A DNA stretch of 64,000 bases from Halomonas cerina (GTDB lineage: Bacteria > Pseudomonadota > Gammaproteobacteria > Pseudomonadales > Halomonadaceae). How positions within the stretch are numbered: the stretch's first letter is position 1; every line of letters begins with the position of its first letter. Below, piece by piece: positions 45,666 to 54,608 of the stretch. The notes beneath the pieces are model-generated. The model had not been told where the DNA came from and ran no database searches. It saw nothing but the letters and a program-made list of their open reading frames with translations. The stretch is from the NCBI RefSeq assembly GCF_014192215.1, contig NZ_JACHXP010000008.1:62001-126000 (forward strand), given 5' to 3'. The translations under genes and the position numbers were made by a program.

Positions 45666-45917
45666 TCACGTGTGATCGGGGCGCGGGGCGGCGTCGCTGC
45701 CCTGGTTAATCCCCGACATCAGGGTGAACAGCACGATGGGCAGGATGATGAACTTGAGCAGCCGCATCAGCAGCTCGCCCAGCGAGGCCAGCGCTTCGGC
45801 GACGCTCGGCCCGCCGACCAGGCCGACGGTTACGCCTAGCACCAGGGCGAGGCTCACCCGCAGGATCAGCGAGGCATCGCGATAGCCGCGCCATAGGGTC
45901 ATCAGCAACACTGGCAT
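45666..45917 (-). pseudogene. DAACS-family (GltP/DctA-like) symporter 5' fragment
   Basis: 83 codons from the ATG at 45917, which has AAGGGGA upstream. The reading SLILRVSLALVLGVTVGL and LGELLMRLLKFIILPIVLFTLMSGI equals the first two membrane helices and the signature that begins the dicarboxylate/glutamate:cation symporters (about 400-440 residues). After MSGI the frame changes into 12 unrelated codons. The remaining 80 percent of the gene is absent. Confidence 0.8.
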
Positions 45918-45938
45918 GTCGTTCCCCTTAAAATACCA

Positions 45939-45965
45939 ACGCCGCGGCCCCGAGGGCCGCGGCGT
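45939..45965 (-). terminator. Strong terminator hairpin
   Basis: ACGCCGCGGCCC (45939-45950) pairs perfectly with GGGCCGCGGCGT (45954-45965) with a three-base loop. On the minus strand it is followed by TGGTATTTTAAG. It lies just downstream of the truncated GST stop. Confidence 0.75.
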
Positions 45966-45986
45966 GGATGGCGCGCGTTACCGTGC

Positions 45987-46259
45987 TCAGGACGTCAGCA
46001 CATCCTGGGTCTTGTGGGTGAAGTCGCTGGCATCGTGGCGCTCGTGGAGCTGCATGGCCGGGTCACCGAAGGTGCGGTTGACCATGCGCCCGCGCTGTAC
46101 CGCCGGACGGGCATCGATCTCCTTGGCCCAGCGCAGCACGTGCTCGTACTGGTGCACCTGCAGGAATTCGGCGGCGTCATACAGCCGGCCGAGGACCAAC
46201 TGGCCGTACCAGGGCCAGGTGGCGATATCGGCGATGGTGTAGGCGTTGCCTTGGCTCAT
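45987..46259 (-). pseudogene. yghU-type GST with in-frame internal deletion
   Basis: 90 codons from the ATG at 46259, with GAGGAG upstream. The first codons give MSQ, as in the intact GST at 34517-35398, then after three codons the frame jumps to YTIADIATWPWYGQL, VQRGRMVNRTFGDPAMQLHE and a family C-terminus. About 195 codons (the entire thioredoxin fold and part of the helical domain) have been lost in frame. The remaining C-terminal segment is about 80 percent identical to the intact copy. The glutathione site is gone, so it is probably inactive. Confidence 0.82.
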
Positions 46260-46397
46260 AAGGGCTCCTCGATAGCGAGTGGCATGGCTGAGCCCCTACA
46301 TAGGGGCACGTTAGCGTGCTATCAACCTGTGACAGGCGGCGGCCAGGCACTCGATAGTCCCGACGGCAAGGCCGAGCATGTTGGCGCCGCTTGCTAC

Positions 46398-46802
46398 CTA
46401 TGCGCTGCCGTCGCGATAGCCGTCTCCGATAAATTCGATCAGACAGAACCCATGACCGAAGGGGTCGGAGAACGTGATGCATTTCGAGCCTCGCCATGCG
46501 ATGCCCTCGCTTTCCTGAACGGCGCCGCAACCGAGCACACGCGCGGCGGCCTGCTCGATATCCTCGACAACAAAATCGATATGCACGGGCGTCCAATGCC
46601 GCGCATAGTCCCGATACGCCATGGGCTCCTTCACGCACCTCGAGCCACGATCGTTCTCGAGCAGATAGATCGTCGACTCACCACCCGCCAGCTCGGCAAC
46701 GTCATCATCAAGCACACGATTGAGCACCAGACCGAAGGCAGCGCAGTAGAACGCGATGGCCGGTGCCAGCTCGGGCACGTCGATATTGACCAATATCTTC
46801 AT
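46398..46802 (-). CDS. VOC (glyoxalase/bleomycin-resistance-like) protein
   Basis: 134 residues; GAGG lies eight bases upstream of the ATG. The two paired beta-alpha-beta-beta-beta units of the VOC fold are visible: KILVNIDVPELAPAIAFYCAAFGL and HIDFVVEDIEQAAARVLGCG, with a metal-type Glu in CLIEFIGDGY near the C-terminus. Functions range from glyoxalase to antibiotic sequestration; none can be chosen. It sits between the truncated GST and a GNAT remnant. Confidence 0.82.
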   Translation of the reverse strand: MKILVNIDVPELAPAIAFYCAAFGLVLNRVLDDDVAELAGGESTIYLLENDRGSRCVKEPMAYRDYARHWTPVHIDFVVEDIEQAAARVLGCGAVQESEGIAWRGSKCITFSDPFGHGFCLIEFIGDGYRDGSA

Positions 46803-46817
46803 GGCGCAGACCTCGTT

Positions 46818-46958
46818 TCACCATCGACAGGTAACTCTGCCCCCCAATCGGTGTACGTCCCCGGTTTTGCTTCGGAACGCCGCCATTGTAACGGCCTCGA
46901 TGGCAGCGGCATCGTCGGGTGTTTCGGGGCGGATGGCGGGATGCGGCGATGTCGTCAT
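46818..46958 (-). pseudogene. GNAT acetyltransferase 5' fragment
   Basis: 46 codons from the ATG at 46958. The start MTTSPHPAIRPETPDDAAAI followed by EAVTMAAFR parallels the N-terminus of the intact GNAT at 48038-48556 (MTTTPPPALRPETPADAEAI, EVVTVAAFR). After that point the frame runs into 17 unrelated codons and stops before the VOC gene. No acetyl-CoA binding motif remains. Confidence 0.75.
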
Positions 46959-46970
46959 GGGGAGGGTTCC

Positions 46971-47750
46971 TCAGAATCGGATCGTTCCTCGCAAATAGGG
47001 AGCGACTTGACCGATGAGGATGACCCGGTCGCCCCGACATTCACATGTCAATTGCCCTTGGCGGGAGCCTCCCTGCCGGGCCGTCATTTTCGTCTTGCCC
47101 AGCCGCCCGGCCCAGTACGGCGCCAGCGTGGTATGGGCCGACCCCGTCACCGGATCTTCCTTGACGCCAACCTTGGGCCCAAACCAGCGCGAGACGAAGT
47201 CGAATTCCCGCCCCGGTGCCGAGACCGCCACACCACGCCCCGGCAACGCCGCCAGCTTGGCCATGTCCGGCACCAACGTCGCGACAATGTCCTCGTCCTC
47301 CACCGCAACGAGAATGTCGTCGGTCATGACGACGTCGCCTTGCGTCAATCCCAGGGCGGCCCGCACCATCTCGGGATCGGCCATCGGCTCGGGCCGTTTG
47401 GCGGGAAAATCCATCGCCAAGCCTTCCTCGGTGCGGCTGACTCGTAGCTCGCCGCTGCGGGTGGCGAAACGCAGCGTCTCGCCCTTCTCGCCCAGTTCGT
47501 TGAAGATCACCCAGGCGCTCGCCAGCGTAGCATGTCCGCACAGGTCGACCTCGACCGTTGGCGTGAACCAGCGCAGGCGATACCCCGCCCCCTCGCGCAC
47601 GAAGAAGGCGGTTTCGGACAGATTGTTCTCCGCCGCAATGGCCTGTAGGGTGGCATCATCCAGCCACTCGGTCAGCGGGCATACCGCCGCGGGATTGCCC
47701 TCGAAGGGGCGACGCGCGAAGGCGTCCACTTGGTGGAGATTGAGTTTCAT
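46971..47750 (-). CDS. PhzF-family isomerase/epimerase
   Basis: 259 residues, ATG at 47750 with GAGGA five bases upstream. Standard features: NLHQVDAFARRPFEGNPAAVC at the start, ENNLSETAFF with the catalytic Glu, TVEVDLCGHATLASAWV with the conserved Cys-Gly-His, and DPVTGSAHTTLAPYW. PhzF proteins act as diaminopimelate-epimerase-like isomerases with various small-molecule targets. The presence of a decayed PhzF copy at 38075-38209 suggests duplication or repeated gain. Its function in this cell is unknown. Confidence 0.9.
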   Translation of the reverse strand: MKLNLHQVDAFARRPFEGNPAAVCPLTEWLDDATLQAIAAENNLSETAFFVREGAGYRLRWFTPTVEVDLCGHATLASAWVIFNELGEKGETLRFATRSGELRVSRTEEGLAMDFPAKRPEPMADPEMVRAALGLTQGDVVMTDDILVAVEDEDIVATLVPDMAKLAALPGRGVAVSAPGREFDFVSRWFGPKVGVKEDPVTGSAHTTLAPYWAGRLGKTKMTARQGGSRQGQLTCECRGDRVILIGQVAPYLRGTIRF

Positions 47751-47792
47751 GGAATCCTCAATGCATGTTGTCGGAGGACGTGAGCCTGGTGA

Positions 47793-48002
47793 TCACACTG
47801 CCACCCAACTGCTCGACAGTGCTTCAGCCTGCTTCAACACCAGCTCGACGGCCTCCGGCGCCTTGTCGGGCGGGTACTTGTAGCGCTGCAGGGTGCGCCG
47901 CACCAGGATGCGCAGCCGGGCGCGCACGCTCTCGCGCACCTGCCAGTCCACGGTGGTCGACTTGCGTAGCTTGTCGGTAACCTCGACGGGAATGAAGGTC
48001 TG
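47793..48002 (-). pseudogene. Type I restriction HsdR C-terminal remnant
   Basis: In one open frame the minus strand encodes VDWQVRESVRARLRILV, RRTLQRYKYPPDKAPEA and VELVLKQAEALSSSW. This is the C-terminal end of type I restriction endonuclease R subunits (VDW..+E.VRA..R..V+R.L..YgYPPDk...A...VL.QAE). Nothing of the helicase or nuclease domains is left, and no hsdM or hsdS is in the window. The open frame extends into the GNAT gene region beyond 48002, but similarity ends near the GGTCTGTCCC motif. Confidence 0.75.
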
Positions 48003-48023
48003 TCCCTGATTTGCTGATTTCGG
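47998..48023. repeat. GGTCTGTCCC motif at the HsdR remnant edge
   Basis: The minus strand reads GCAAATCAGGGACAGACC directly before the HsdR similarity. The same ten-base core occurs at 37441-37450. It matches the type of sequence seen near REP-associated transposases, so it may mark the break point that removed most of hsdR. Confidence 0.35.
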
Positions 48024-48037
48024 ATTAGCACCGGTGA

Positions 48038-48556
48038 TCACGCCGTCACCGTGAAGGCCGGATGGAAGGCTACCTCGCCCTGGGGCCATTCATCGCCCCA
48101 ACTCAGCGCCATGAAGTACTTCGATGGCACCCCCGACAACACCAGTTCCGGCACCGCCCGGAAGCCGAAGCGCTGATAGTAGCCGGGCTCACCCACCAGC
48201 ACACAGCCCCGGGCGCCACGCTCCCGCAGGCGCGTCAGACACGCCTCTACCAGCGCCGAACCGATGCCCCGGCCCTGCCACGCCGGCAGCACCGACACCG
48301 GCCCCAGCCCGAACCAGTCCGGCGTGCCGTCCGACAGCGTCACCTTTGAGGCCGCCACATGGCCCACCAGCTCGCCGTCACACTTGGCGACCAGCGATAC
48401 GCTCAATGCCCCCGCCTCGCGCAGCGCCCGGACAATATGCTGCTCGGTATGGCTTGTATGCGGCGCCTCGCGGAAGGCCGCCACGGTGACGACCTCGATG
48501 GCCTCAGCGTCGGCAGGCGTCTCGGGGCGGAGGGCGGGTGGAGGTGTTGTCGTCAT
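48038..48556 (-). CDS. GNAT-family N-acetyltransferase (YhbS-like)
   Basis: 172 residues, ATG at 48556 with GGAG eight bases upstream. The acetyl-CoA loop is intact (VLPAWQGRGIGSALVEACL, with Q-x-x-G-x-G/A), as is VGEPGYYQRFGFRAVPEL. Length and motifs match the YhbS-like group, which acetylates unknown small molecules or proteins. A truncated copy of its first 30 codons lies at 46876-46958. Confidence 0.88.
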   Translation of the reverse strand: MTTTPPPALRPETPADAEAIEVVTVAAFREAPHTSHTEQHIVRALREAGALSVSLVAKCDGELVGHVAASKVTLSDGTPDWFGLGPVSVLPAWQGRGIGSALVEACLTRLRERGARGCVLVGEPGYYQRFGFRAVPELVLSGVPSKYFMALSWGDEWPQGEVAFHPAFTVTA

Positions 48557-48663
48557 GGCTGGGACTCCTGTCAGGAGACAGTCTTTATCATGGCTAATGG
48601 ATGGACCTATAAGATACGCTGACCGTTGTCGCCAACGTCTCCGTTACCGAAAGGAGCCCGCGC

Positions 48664-49056
48664 ATGGAACGCGCCGCCGATGCCGAATGTCCCTTCTGCC
48701 ATCCGGAATGTGCCAGGGTCATCGCCCGGCACCCGCATTTCTTCGTGTATCAGGATGGCTTCCCGGTATCGCCGGGGCATGCCTTGGTGATCCCCAACCG
48801 ACACGTCGCGACGATGGCCGAACTCAGTGCCGATGAGCAGGCGGCGCTGCTCCCTGCGGTGCTCGATGCCCAGAGACACCTCGACGAGCGCCACCGGCCG
48901 AATGGCTACAATATCGGCATCAACCAGGGGGCGGCAGGTGGCCAAACGGTGCCGCACCTGCATGTACATGTCATCCCACGCTATCACGGCGACCAGCCGG
49001 ACCCTCGGGGCGGGGTTCGCTGGATCTTCCCCGACAAGGCGGATTACTGGATATGA
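48664..49056 (+). CDS. HIT-family nucleotide hydrolase/transferase
   Basis: 130 residues; AAGGAG lies eight bases before the ATG. The catalytic triad is HLHVHVIPR (98-106). An N-terminal CPFCHPEC and HxxxHxxP-like ARHPH likely bind zinc, as in Hint-type proteins. HIT enzymes cleave nucleoside phosphoramidates, Ap4A or aminoacyl-AMP. The gene overlaps the HNH gene by an ATGA, so the two are translated together. The linkage suggests a shared role, possibly nucleotide-signal handling in defence, but this is inference. Confidence 0.88.
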   Translation: MERAADAECPFCHPECARVIARHPHFFVYQDGFPVSPGHALVIPNRHVATMAELSADEQAALLPAVLDAQRHLDERHRPNGYNIGINQGAAGGQTVPHLHVHVIPRYHGDQPDPRGGVRWIFPDKADYWI

Positions 49057-50171
49057 CAATACAGCCGCCCCCTTGTGGCGAGATCGATATCCACGCCTTC
49101 AGCCAGCTCTTCAACAGCACGACCAACTCCTACAAGCTGGCCTTCTTCCAGGCCCTGCTCAACACCCTGATGGAAAGGGAAAGGAGCGGCGCTCGCGACG
49201 CCATCATCGAGCTACGGGAACTGGCGACCGAGATGCTGGCGCTGGCCTGGTACCCTCACAATTTCTTCCGACTATCATTCGGGCTCCAGGACCAGACCGG
49301 CAGCGTTCTCGATCGGCTGGATTTCAACCTGGACGAGCGATCGCTGACCAACCCGAACACCCACGCTCGACTCAGGCAGGCGATTGCGGACCAGTACGAT
49401 ACGATCCACGCTGCCGGTCTGCTGCGCTTCGTGCCTTACCGGCTGCTGTCGCCGTTCTTCACCTCTGAGCTGAAGGGCCTCAAGGACAGCCAGAAGGACA
49501 GGCGCATTCGGGAACTTTCCAATGCCCGATTCTCGAGCCATTCGCCGCCCATCTATCGCTTCACGGAAGGGGGTAATGCGATCGATGTCTACCCCGCCTG
49601 GCGAGACTATCTTGTTCAGCACATCGCCATCATCGATGGCTGGGTGAAGCATAACTGGATCGGCTACCTGCAGGACCGAAATCCCAGCACGCCCGCGATC
49701 ATCAAGAAGATCACGCCACCGCTGCAACGCTCCCCCCTGACTCGGCAGACACGCTTCTGGCAGGCGGTGATGGCACAATCCACACAACAGTGCATCTACA
49801 CGGGAAACCCGATAGAGCCGAGTGACTTTGCACTGGACCACTTCATTCCTTGGTCATTCGTCTGCCACGATCAGCTGTGGAACCTGATCCCGGTATCCAG
49901 CACGGTCAACTCATCGAAGGGAAGCCGCCTGCCCCTGGAAACGCATGTGGGCCGGTTCATCGAAGCTCAGTACCACGCCTTGAAGATTGGCCGCAGCCAG
50001 CTGACAGACACGGCTTGGAACAAGGCCACCGAGCCCTATGTCAGCGACCTCCAGCTCTCCCCACAGACCCTGCTCGATGGCCCGAGGCTCGACAGCGCCT
50101 ATCGCAATACCTTGAGTCCACTGATCTCGCTCGCCAGGCAAATGGGATTTGCTGATTTCCATGGGCCATAA
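49053..50171 (+). CDS. HNH-nuclease-domain protein
   Basis: 372 residues. The first 230 residues are predicted helical and carry no motif I recognise. The HNH nuclease is at about 245-300: CIYTGNPIEPSDFALDHF with D262-H263, then LWNLIPVSSTVNSSKGSRLP with N277 and N286, the pattern DH..N..N of HNH endonucleases of the Cas9/McrA-like beta-beta-alpha metal class. Single zinc-binding Cys pairs are incomplete (only one Cys before the site). It is translationally coupled to the upstream HIT gene. Together they are candidates for an uncharacterised defence or toxin-type module, which fits the adjacent HsdR remnant. Confidence 0.85.
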   Translation: MTIQPPPCGEIDIHAFSQLFNSTTNSYKLAFFQALLNTLMERERSGARDAIIELRELATEMLALAWYPHNFFRLSFGLQDQTGSVLDRLDFNLDERSLTNPNTHARLRQAIADQYDTIHAAGLLRFVPYRLLSPFFTSELKGLKDSQKDRRIRELSNARFSSHSPPIYRFTEGGNAIDVYPAWRDYLVQHIAIIDGWVKHNWIGYLQDRNPSTPAIIKKITPPLQRSPLTRQTRFWQAVMAQSTQQCIYTGNPIEPSDFALDHFIPWSFVCHDQLWNLIPVSSTVNSSKGSRLPLETHVGRFIEAQYHALKIGRSQLTDTAWNKATEPYVSDLQLSPQTLLDGPRLDSAYRNTLSPLISLARQMGFADFHGP

Positions 50172-50231
50172 GACGTGTCTCTGACTAGCCCGGGTGTGAG
50201 GAGATTTTCAGTATTTACATACTTTGGAATG

Positions 50232-50262
50232 CAGGATACCCGCCACGCGGGCGGGTTTCCTG
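50232..50262. terminator. Bidirectional terminator, HNH gene and guaA
   Basis: CAGGATACCCGCC (50232-50244) pairs with GGCGGGTTTCCTG (50250-50262) over five bases with a single T-T mismatch. The plus strand has TTTCC inside the 3' arm. The hairpin lies between the converging HNH and guaA genes. Confidence 0.7.
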
Positions 50263-50285
50263 AAGGGGTCAGAGCATCGAGATGA

Positions 50286-51863
50286 TCACTCCCACTCAAT
50301 CGTTGCCGGCGGCTTGCTGCTCACGTCGTAGGTCACGCGGGACACGCCGCTGATCTCGTTGATGATGCGGTTGGAGACGGTCTCCAAGAGCTCATAGGGC
50401 AGGTGCGCCCAGCGGGCGGTCATGAAGTCGATGGTCTCCACGGCGCGCAGGGCGATCACCCACTCGTAGCGGCGGGCGTCGCCGACCACACCCACGGACT
50501 TCACCGGCAGGAATACGGCGAAGGCCTGGCTGGTCTTGTGGTACCAGTCGGCCTTGTGCAGTTCCTCGATGAAGATGGCGTCGGCCTCGCGCAGGATGTC
50601 GGCGTATTCCTTCTTGACCTCGCCGAGGATGCGCACGCCCAGGCCTGGCCCCGGGAAGGGGTGGCGGTAGACCATGTCATAGGGCAGGCCGAGCTCGACG
50701 CCGAGCTTGCGCACCTCGTCCTTGAACAGCTCGCGCAGCGGCTCGACCAGCGTGAGCTTCATGGTCTCGGGCAGGCCCCCCACGTTGTGGTGGGACTTGA
50801 TGACATGCGCCTTGCCGGTCTTGGCGGCGGCGGACTCGATCACGTCGGGGTAGATGGTGCCCTGGGCCAGGAAGTCGACGCCCTCGATCTTGGCGGCCTC
50901 GGCGTCGAAGACGTCGATGAAGGTGTTGCCGATGATCTTGCGCTTGGCCTCGGGGTCGGCCTCGCCGGCGAGCTTGGTCAAAAACAGCTCCTCGGCGTCG
51001 ACGCGAATCACCTTCACGCCCATATGGCGGGCGAAGGTCTCCATCACCTGTTCGCCCTCGTCCTTGCGCAGCAGGCCGTTGTCGACGAACACGCAGGTCA
51101 GCTGGTCGCCGATGGCCTTGTGCAGGAGCGCGGCCACCACGGAGGAGTCCACGCCGCCGGAGAGGCCGAGCAGCACGTGGCGGTCGCCCACCTGCTCGCG
51201 CACCCGACTGATCTGGTCCTCGATGATCTGGGCCGGGGTCCACCACTTCTCGGCGCCACAGATATCCAGTACGAAGTGCTCGAGGATGCGCTGGCCCTGA
51301 CGGGTGTGGGTCACCTCGGGGTGGAACTGCACCCCGTAGAAGCGCTTGGCCTCCCAGGCCATGGCGGCGATCGGGCAGCTGGGGGTGGAGGCGGTCACGG
51401 TGAACTCGGGCGGCACCCGGGCGACCTTGTCGCCGTGGCTCATCCACACATCGAGCAGGCCCTTGTCGGTCTCGAAGTCGACGTGGTCCTTGATGTCCTT
51501 GAACAGCGCCGTCTCCTCGTCGATATGCACCTGGGCGTAGCCGAACTCACGCTTGTGGGAGCCTTCCACGGCGCCGCCGAGCTGCTCGGCCATGGTCTGC
51601 ATGCCGTAGCAGATGCCGAGCACCGGCAGGCCCAGCTCGAACACGCACTGCGGCGCACGGGGCGAGTCGAGCTCGATGACGGATTCCGGGCCACCGGCGA
51701 GGATGATGCCGTTGGGAGCGTACTCGCGGATCTCGGCCTCGGTGATGTCGAAGGCGCGGATCTCGGAGTAGACGCCGATCTCGCGCACGCGGCGGGCGAT
51801 CAGCTGGGTGTACTGGGAGCCGAAGTCGAGGATCAGGATCTTGTGGGCGTGAATGTCGGTCAT
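50286..51863 (-). CDS. guaA: GMP synthase
   Basis: 525 residues. Class I glutamine amidotransferase domain (residues 8-200): [39 protein letters not shown] with the nucleophile Cys, and the His/Glu of [12 protein letters not shown] pyrophosphatase domain: [22 protein letters not shown], then the dimerisation domain ending [17 protein letters not shown]. It converts XMP to GMP with glutamine and ATP. Second gene of the guaB-guaA unit, 150 bases after guaB. Confidence 0.97.
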   Translation of the reverse strand: MTDIHAHKILILDFGSQYTQLIARRVREIGVYSEIRAFDITEAEIREYAPNGIILAGGPESVIELDSPRAPQCVFELGLPVLGICYGMQTMAEQLGGAVEGSHKREFGYAQVHIDEETALFKDIKDHVDFETDKGLLDVWMSHGDKVARVPPEFTVTASTPSCPIAAMAWEAKRFYGVQFHPEVTHTRQGQRILEHFVLDICGAEKWWTPAQIIEDQISRVREQVGDRHVLLGLSGGVDSSVVAALLHKAIGDQLTCVFVDNGLLRKDEGEQVMETFARHMGVKVIRVDAEELFLTKLAGEADPEAKRKIIGNTFIDVFDAEAAKIEGVDFLAQGTIYPDVIESAAAKTGKAHVIKSHHNVGGLPETMKLTLVEPLRELFKDEVRKLGVELGLPYDMVYRHPFPGPGLGVRILGEVKKEYADILREADAIFIEELHKADWYHKTSQAFAVFLPVKSVGVVGDARRYEWVIALRAVETIDFMTARWAHLPYELLETVSNRIINEISGVSRVTYDVSSKPPATIEWE

Positions 51864-51957
51864 GAAGGGGCCACCGGCGGTTGCAAGGCAAGCAGCCGTG
51901 ACGAGACGTCACGCGCTGCCGGTACGAAAACGGACGACAGAAGGAAGCAGGAAGGGT

Positions 51958-51999
51958 GAAGAAGGAAGGGGTTTCTTCCCTCTGACCTCTTCCTTCTTC
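51958..51999. other. Purine-rich inverted repeat between guaB and guaA
   Basis: GAAGAAGGAAG (51958-51968) is perfectly complementary to CTTCCTTCTTC (51989-51999) across 20 bases; within it GGAAG and CTTCC form a smaller alternative stem. It could stabilise or attenuate the guaBA transcript. There is no T-run, so full termination is unlikely. Confidence 0.5.
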
Positions 52000-52013
52000 C
52001 GTCTCGGGCGGGG

Positions 52014-53483
52014 TTAGCCGGCGCGATAGTTCGGCGCTTCCTTGGTGATCTGCACGTCGTGGACGTGGGACTCGTTGAAGCCGGCCCCGGTGATCTTCAC
52101 GAACTCCGGCTTGGTGCGCATCTGTTCGATGTCGCGGCAGCCGGTGTAGCCCATGGAGGCGCGCAGGCCGCCCATCAGCTGGTGAACGATGGCGCCCATC
52201 AGGCCCTTGTAGGGCACACGGCCCTCGATGCCTTCCGGCACCAGCTTCTCGACGCCGGCGTCCTTGTCCTGGAAGTAGCGGTCGCTGGAGCCCTGATTCT
52301 GGGCCATGGCGCCCATCGAGCCCATGCCGCGATAGGCCTTGTAGGTGCGGCCCTGGTAGAGCTCGATCTCGCCCGGGGCTTCTTCGGTGCCGGCCAGCAG
52401 ACCGCCGATCATCACCGCGCTGGCGCCGGCCGCCACGGCCTTGGCCAGGTCGCCGGAGTAGCGGATGCCACCGTCGGCGATCAGCGGGATGTCGTAGGGG
52501 GCAAGCGCCTCGGCGACGTTGGAGACCGCGGTAATCTGCGGCACGCCCACGCCGGCCACCACGCGGGTGGTACAGATGGAGCCCGGGCCGATGCCCACCT
52601 TGACGCCGTCGGCACCGGCCTCGGCGAGCGCCCTGGCGGCGTCCGCGGTGGCGATATTGCCGCCGATCACCTGGATCCGCGGGAAGTGCTCCTTGACCCA
52701 GGCCACGCGCTCGATCACGCCCCGGGAGTGGCCATGGGCGGTATCGACGATGATGGCATCCACGCCGGCCTCGGCCAGGGCGGCGATGCGGTCCGGCGTC
52801 TCGGGGCCGGTGCCCACGGCGGCGCCGGCCAGCAGGCGACCGTCGGCGTCCTTGGCGGCGTGGGGGAAGGTGCGGGCCTTCTCGATGTCCTGGAAGGTGA
52901 CCAGGCCGCGCAGGCGGAACTCGTCATCCACCACCAGCATCTTCTCGACGCGGTGCTCCTGCATCTTGCCCTTGATCACGTCCAGGCCGGTGCCCACCGG
53001 CACGGTGACCAGCTTCTCGCGGGGCGTCATGATGTCGGCCACGCTGTCGCCGTGATTGGGCTGGAAGCGCATGTCGCGCTCGGTGACCAGGCCTACTAGG
53101 GCCTCGCCTTCCACCACCGGGAAGCCCGAGAAGCCATGCTCCTTGGCCATCGCCAGCAGGTCGGCCAGCTTGGCCTTGGGCCCCACGGTGACGGGGTCCT
53201 TGACGATCACGCTCTCGTGCTTCTTGACCTTGCGTACCTCGGCGGCCTGTTGCGCGATAGTCATGTTCTTGTGGATGATGCCGATGCCCCCTTCCTGGGC
53301 CATGGCGATGGCCAGGCGCGCCTCGGTGACGGTATCCATGGCGGCGGAGACGAGGGGGATGTTGAGATAAAGGTCGCGGGACAGGCGAGTCCGCAGGCTG
53401 ACGTCCTTGGGCAGGACCTCGGAGTAGCCGGGAAGGAGTAATACGTCATCGAACGTAAGAGCTTCTTGGGCCATACGTAGCAT
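52014..53483 (-). CDS. guaB: Inosine-5'-monophosphate dehydrogenase
   Basis: 489 residues from the ATG at 53483 ([25 protein letters not shown]), the family start. The TIM barrel holds a pair of CBS domains (about 95-205). Catalytic loop GPGSICTTR carries the Cys, flap region [10 protein letters not shown]. It oxidises IMP to XMP with NAD and starts guanine nucleotide synthesis. In most gammaproteobacteria xseA is its divergent neighbour; here a 7-kb accessory block lies between. Confidence 0.97.
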   Translation of the reverse strand: MLRMAQEALTFDDVLLLPGYSEVLPKDVSLRTRLSRDLYLNIPLVSAAMDTVTEARLAIAMAQEGGIGIIHKNMTIAQQAAEVRKVKKHESVIVKDPVTVGPKAKLADLLAMAKEHGFSGFPVVEGEALVGLVTERDMRFQPNHGDSVADIMTPREKLVTVPVGTGLDVIKGKMQEHRVEKMLVVDDEFRLRGLVTFQDIEKARTFPHAAKDADGRLLAGAAVGTGPETPDRIAALAEAGVDAIIVDTAHGHSRGVIERVAWVKEHFPRIQVIGGNIATADAARALAEAGADGVKVGIGPGSICTTRVVAGVGVPQITAVSNVAEALAPYDIPLIADGGIRYSGDLAKAVAAGASAVMIGGLLAGTEEAPGEIELYQGRTYKAYRGMGSMGAMAQNQGSSDRYFQDKDAGVEKLVPEGIEGRVPYKGLMGAIVHQLMGGLRASMGYTGCRDIEQMRTKPEFVKITGAGFNESHVHDVQITKEAPNYRAG

Positions 53484-53591
53484 ATCGGCAACACCCAATT
53501 TGAACAGATGAGGAGTGGGGCTGGGAGAAGTTAATCTACCATTATAACGGCCAGGGCCAGGGTCGGGCAATCGGGGGCAGCCTTGCCGCCC

Positions 53592-54608
53592 TCAGTCGTC
53601 GCGGCGCTGGGGGTCGACGAAGGCCAACAGCGAGGCATTGAGGGGAATCGGGTAGAGCCGCTCGCCCACCTGGTCACGTAGCCGCGCCGCCGTGTAGGGG
53701 CCGACGACGTCGGGGCGCACACTGAACAACGGGGTCTGGCCGGCCAGCACCCGCTGACCCTCGCGGCCGAGCAGGAAGTCGACAAAGGCCTCGGCGGCCT
53801 CGGGATGCGGCGCGTCGCGGTGGATGAAGGCCATGCGCATCATCACCAGCGCGTAGTCCTGGGGCACCTGCACGATCACCTCGGGATGGTCCTGGGCCCA
53901 GACCATGGCGTAGGAGCCCAGCAGGTTGTAGCCGAGCCAGTAGCGCCCCTCGCTCAGGCCCTCGAGCATGGCCCGGGTGCTGGCCTCGAGGCGGGCGTCG
54001 ACCCGGCCCATGCCGGCCACCAGGTCCCAGAAACGCGGCGTGTAGCGGGCGTCCTGCTGGAAGAGGGTGTAGCCGACGCCGCTCTCCAGCGGCGAGTAGG
54101 TGGTCACCCGCCCCGCCAGCCGCGGCTGTTCGGTGGTCAGCAGGCGGTGCAGGTCGGCGTGGGTCTGGGGCGGCTCCATGTGCCGCGACAGGTCGAGCCG
54201 GTAGGCCATGACGATGGGCTCGAAAGTGAAGCCGAAGACCTCGTCACGCCACTTGGCCCAGGCCGGCCAGCGCCGGGCCGCCGGGGAGTCGAGCCGCCGC
54301 GCGTAGCCCTCGTTGACCCGGGCCATCTGCCAGGGCATCGCCGAGCTGATCACCACGTCTGGCGCCGGGCGCTCCTCCACGCTGGCGTCCACCTCCAGGG
54401 TGGAGCGGTCCTGGAAATCGAGGGCAATGTCGGGATGCGCCTCACGGAAAGCCGCCAGCAGCGGCGCCACCACCTCGCGATCCAGTGCCGCCTCCACCAC
54501 CAGCGCCGTGCCCTGGGCCCGGGCCGGGTCGCCGAGAACCAGCGACAGTCCCAGGGCCATCAGCGCCCCGATGAGTCGGCCGCCAGGCCGCAGGTGTGTG
54601 AAGATCAT
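53592..54608 (-). CDS. Periplasmic ABC-type binding protein (iron/2-aminoethylphosphonate-like)
   Basis: 338 residues from the ATG at 54608, which overlaps the kinase stop codon (ATGA). Residues 1-31 are a signal peptide. The fold is that of FbpA/PhnS type solute-binding proteins: LDREVVAPLLAAFREAHPDI, APDVVISSAMPW, FTFEPIVMAYRLDL, YSPLESGVGYTLFQQDARYTP and HPEAAEAFVDFLLGREGQRV. No cognate permease or ATPase is next to it; instead it follows the TctE kinase, the usual place of periplasmic partners that tune TctE-type sensing. Confidence 0.82.
   Translation of the reverse strand: MIFTHLRPGGRLIGALMALGLSLVLGDPARAQGTALVVEAALDREVVAPLLAAFREAHPDIALDFQDRSTLEVDASVEERPAPDVVISSAMPWQMARVNEGYARRLDSPAARRWPAWAKWRDEVFGFTFEPIVMAYRLDLSRHMEPPQTHADLHRLLTTEQPRLAGRVTTYSPLESGVGYTLFQQDARYTPRFWDLVAGMGRVDARLEASTRAMLEGLSEGRYWLGYNLLGSYAMVWAQDHPEVIVQVPQDYALVMMRMAFIHRDAPHPEAAEAFVDFLLGREGQRVLAGQTPLFSVRPDVVGPYTAARLRDQVGERLYPIPLNASLLAFVDPQRRDD

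Noticed and set aside
46285-46310. Small palindrome GCCCCTA-CA-TAGGGGC upstream of the truncated GST
   Set aside because: Seven pairs with a two-base loop in a GC-rich region; no partner sequence or function apparent.
50403-51959. Long open frame on the plus strand opposite guaA
   Set aside because: It mirrors the codon pattern of guaA in a very GC-rich gene, has no ribosome-binding site and no family motif; the opposite strand is a certain gene.
52059-53099. Long open frame opposite guaB
   Set aside because: His/Gly/Ala/Asp-rich translation typical of antisense frames in GC-rich genes; guaB is certain.
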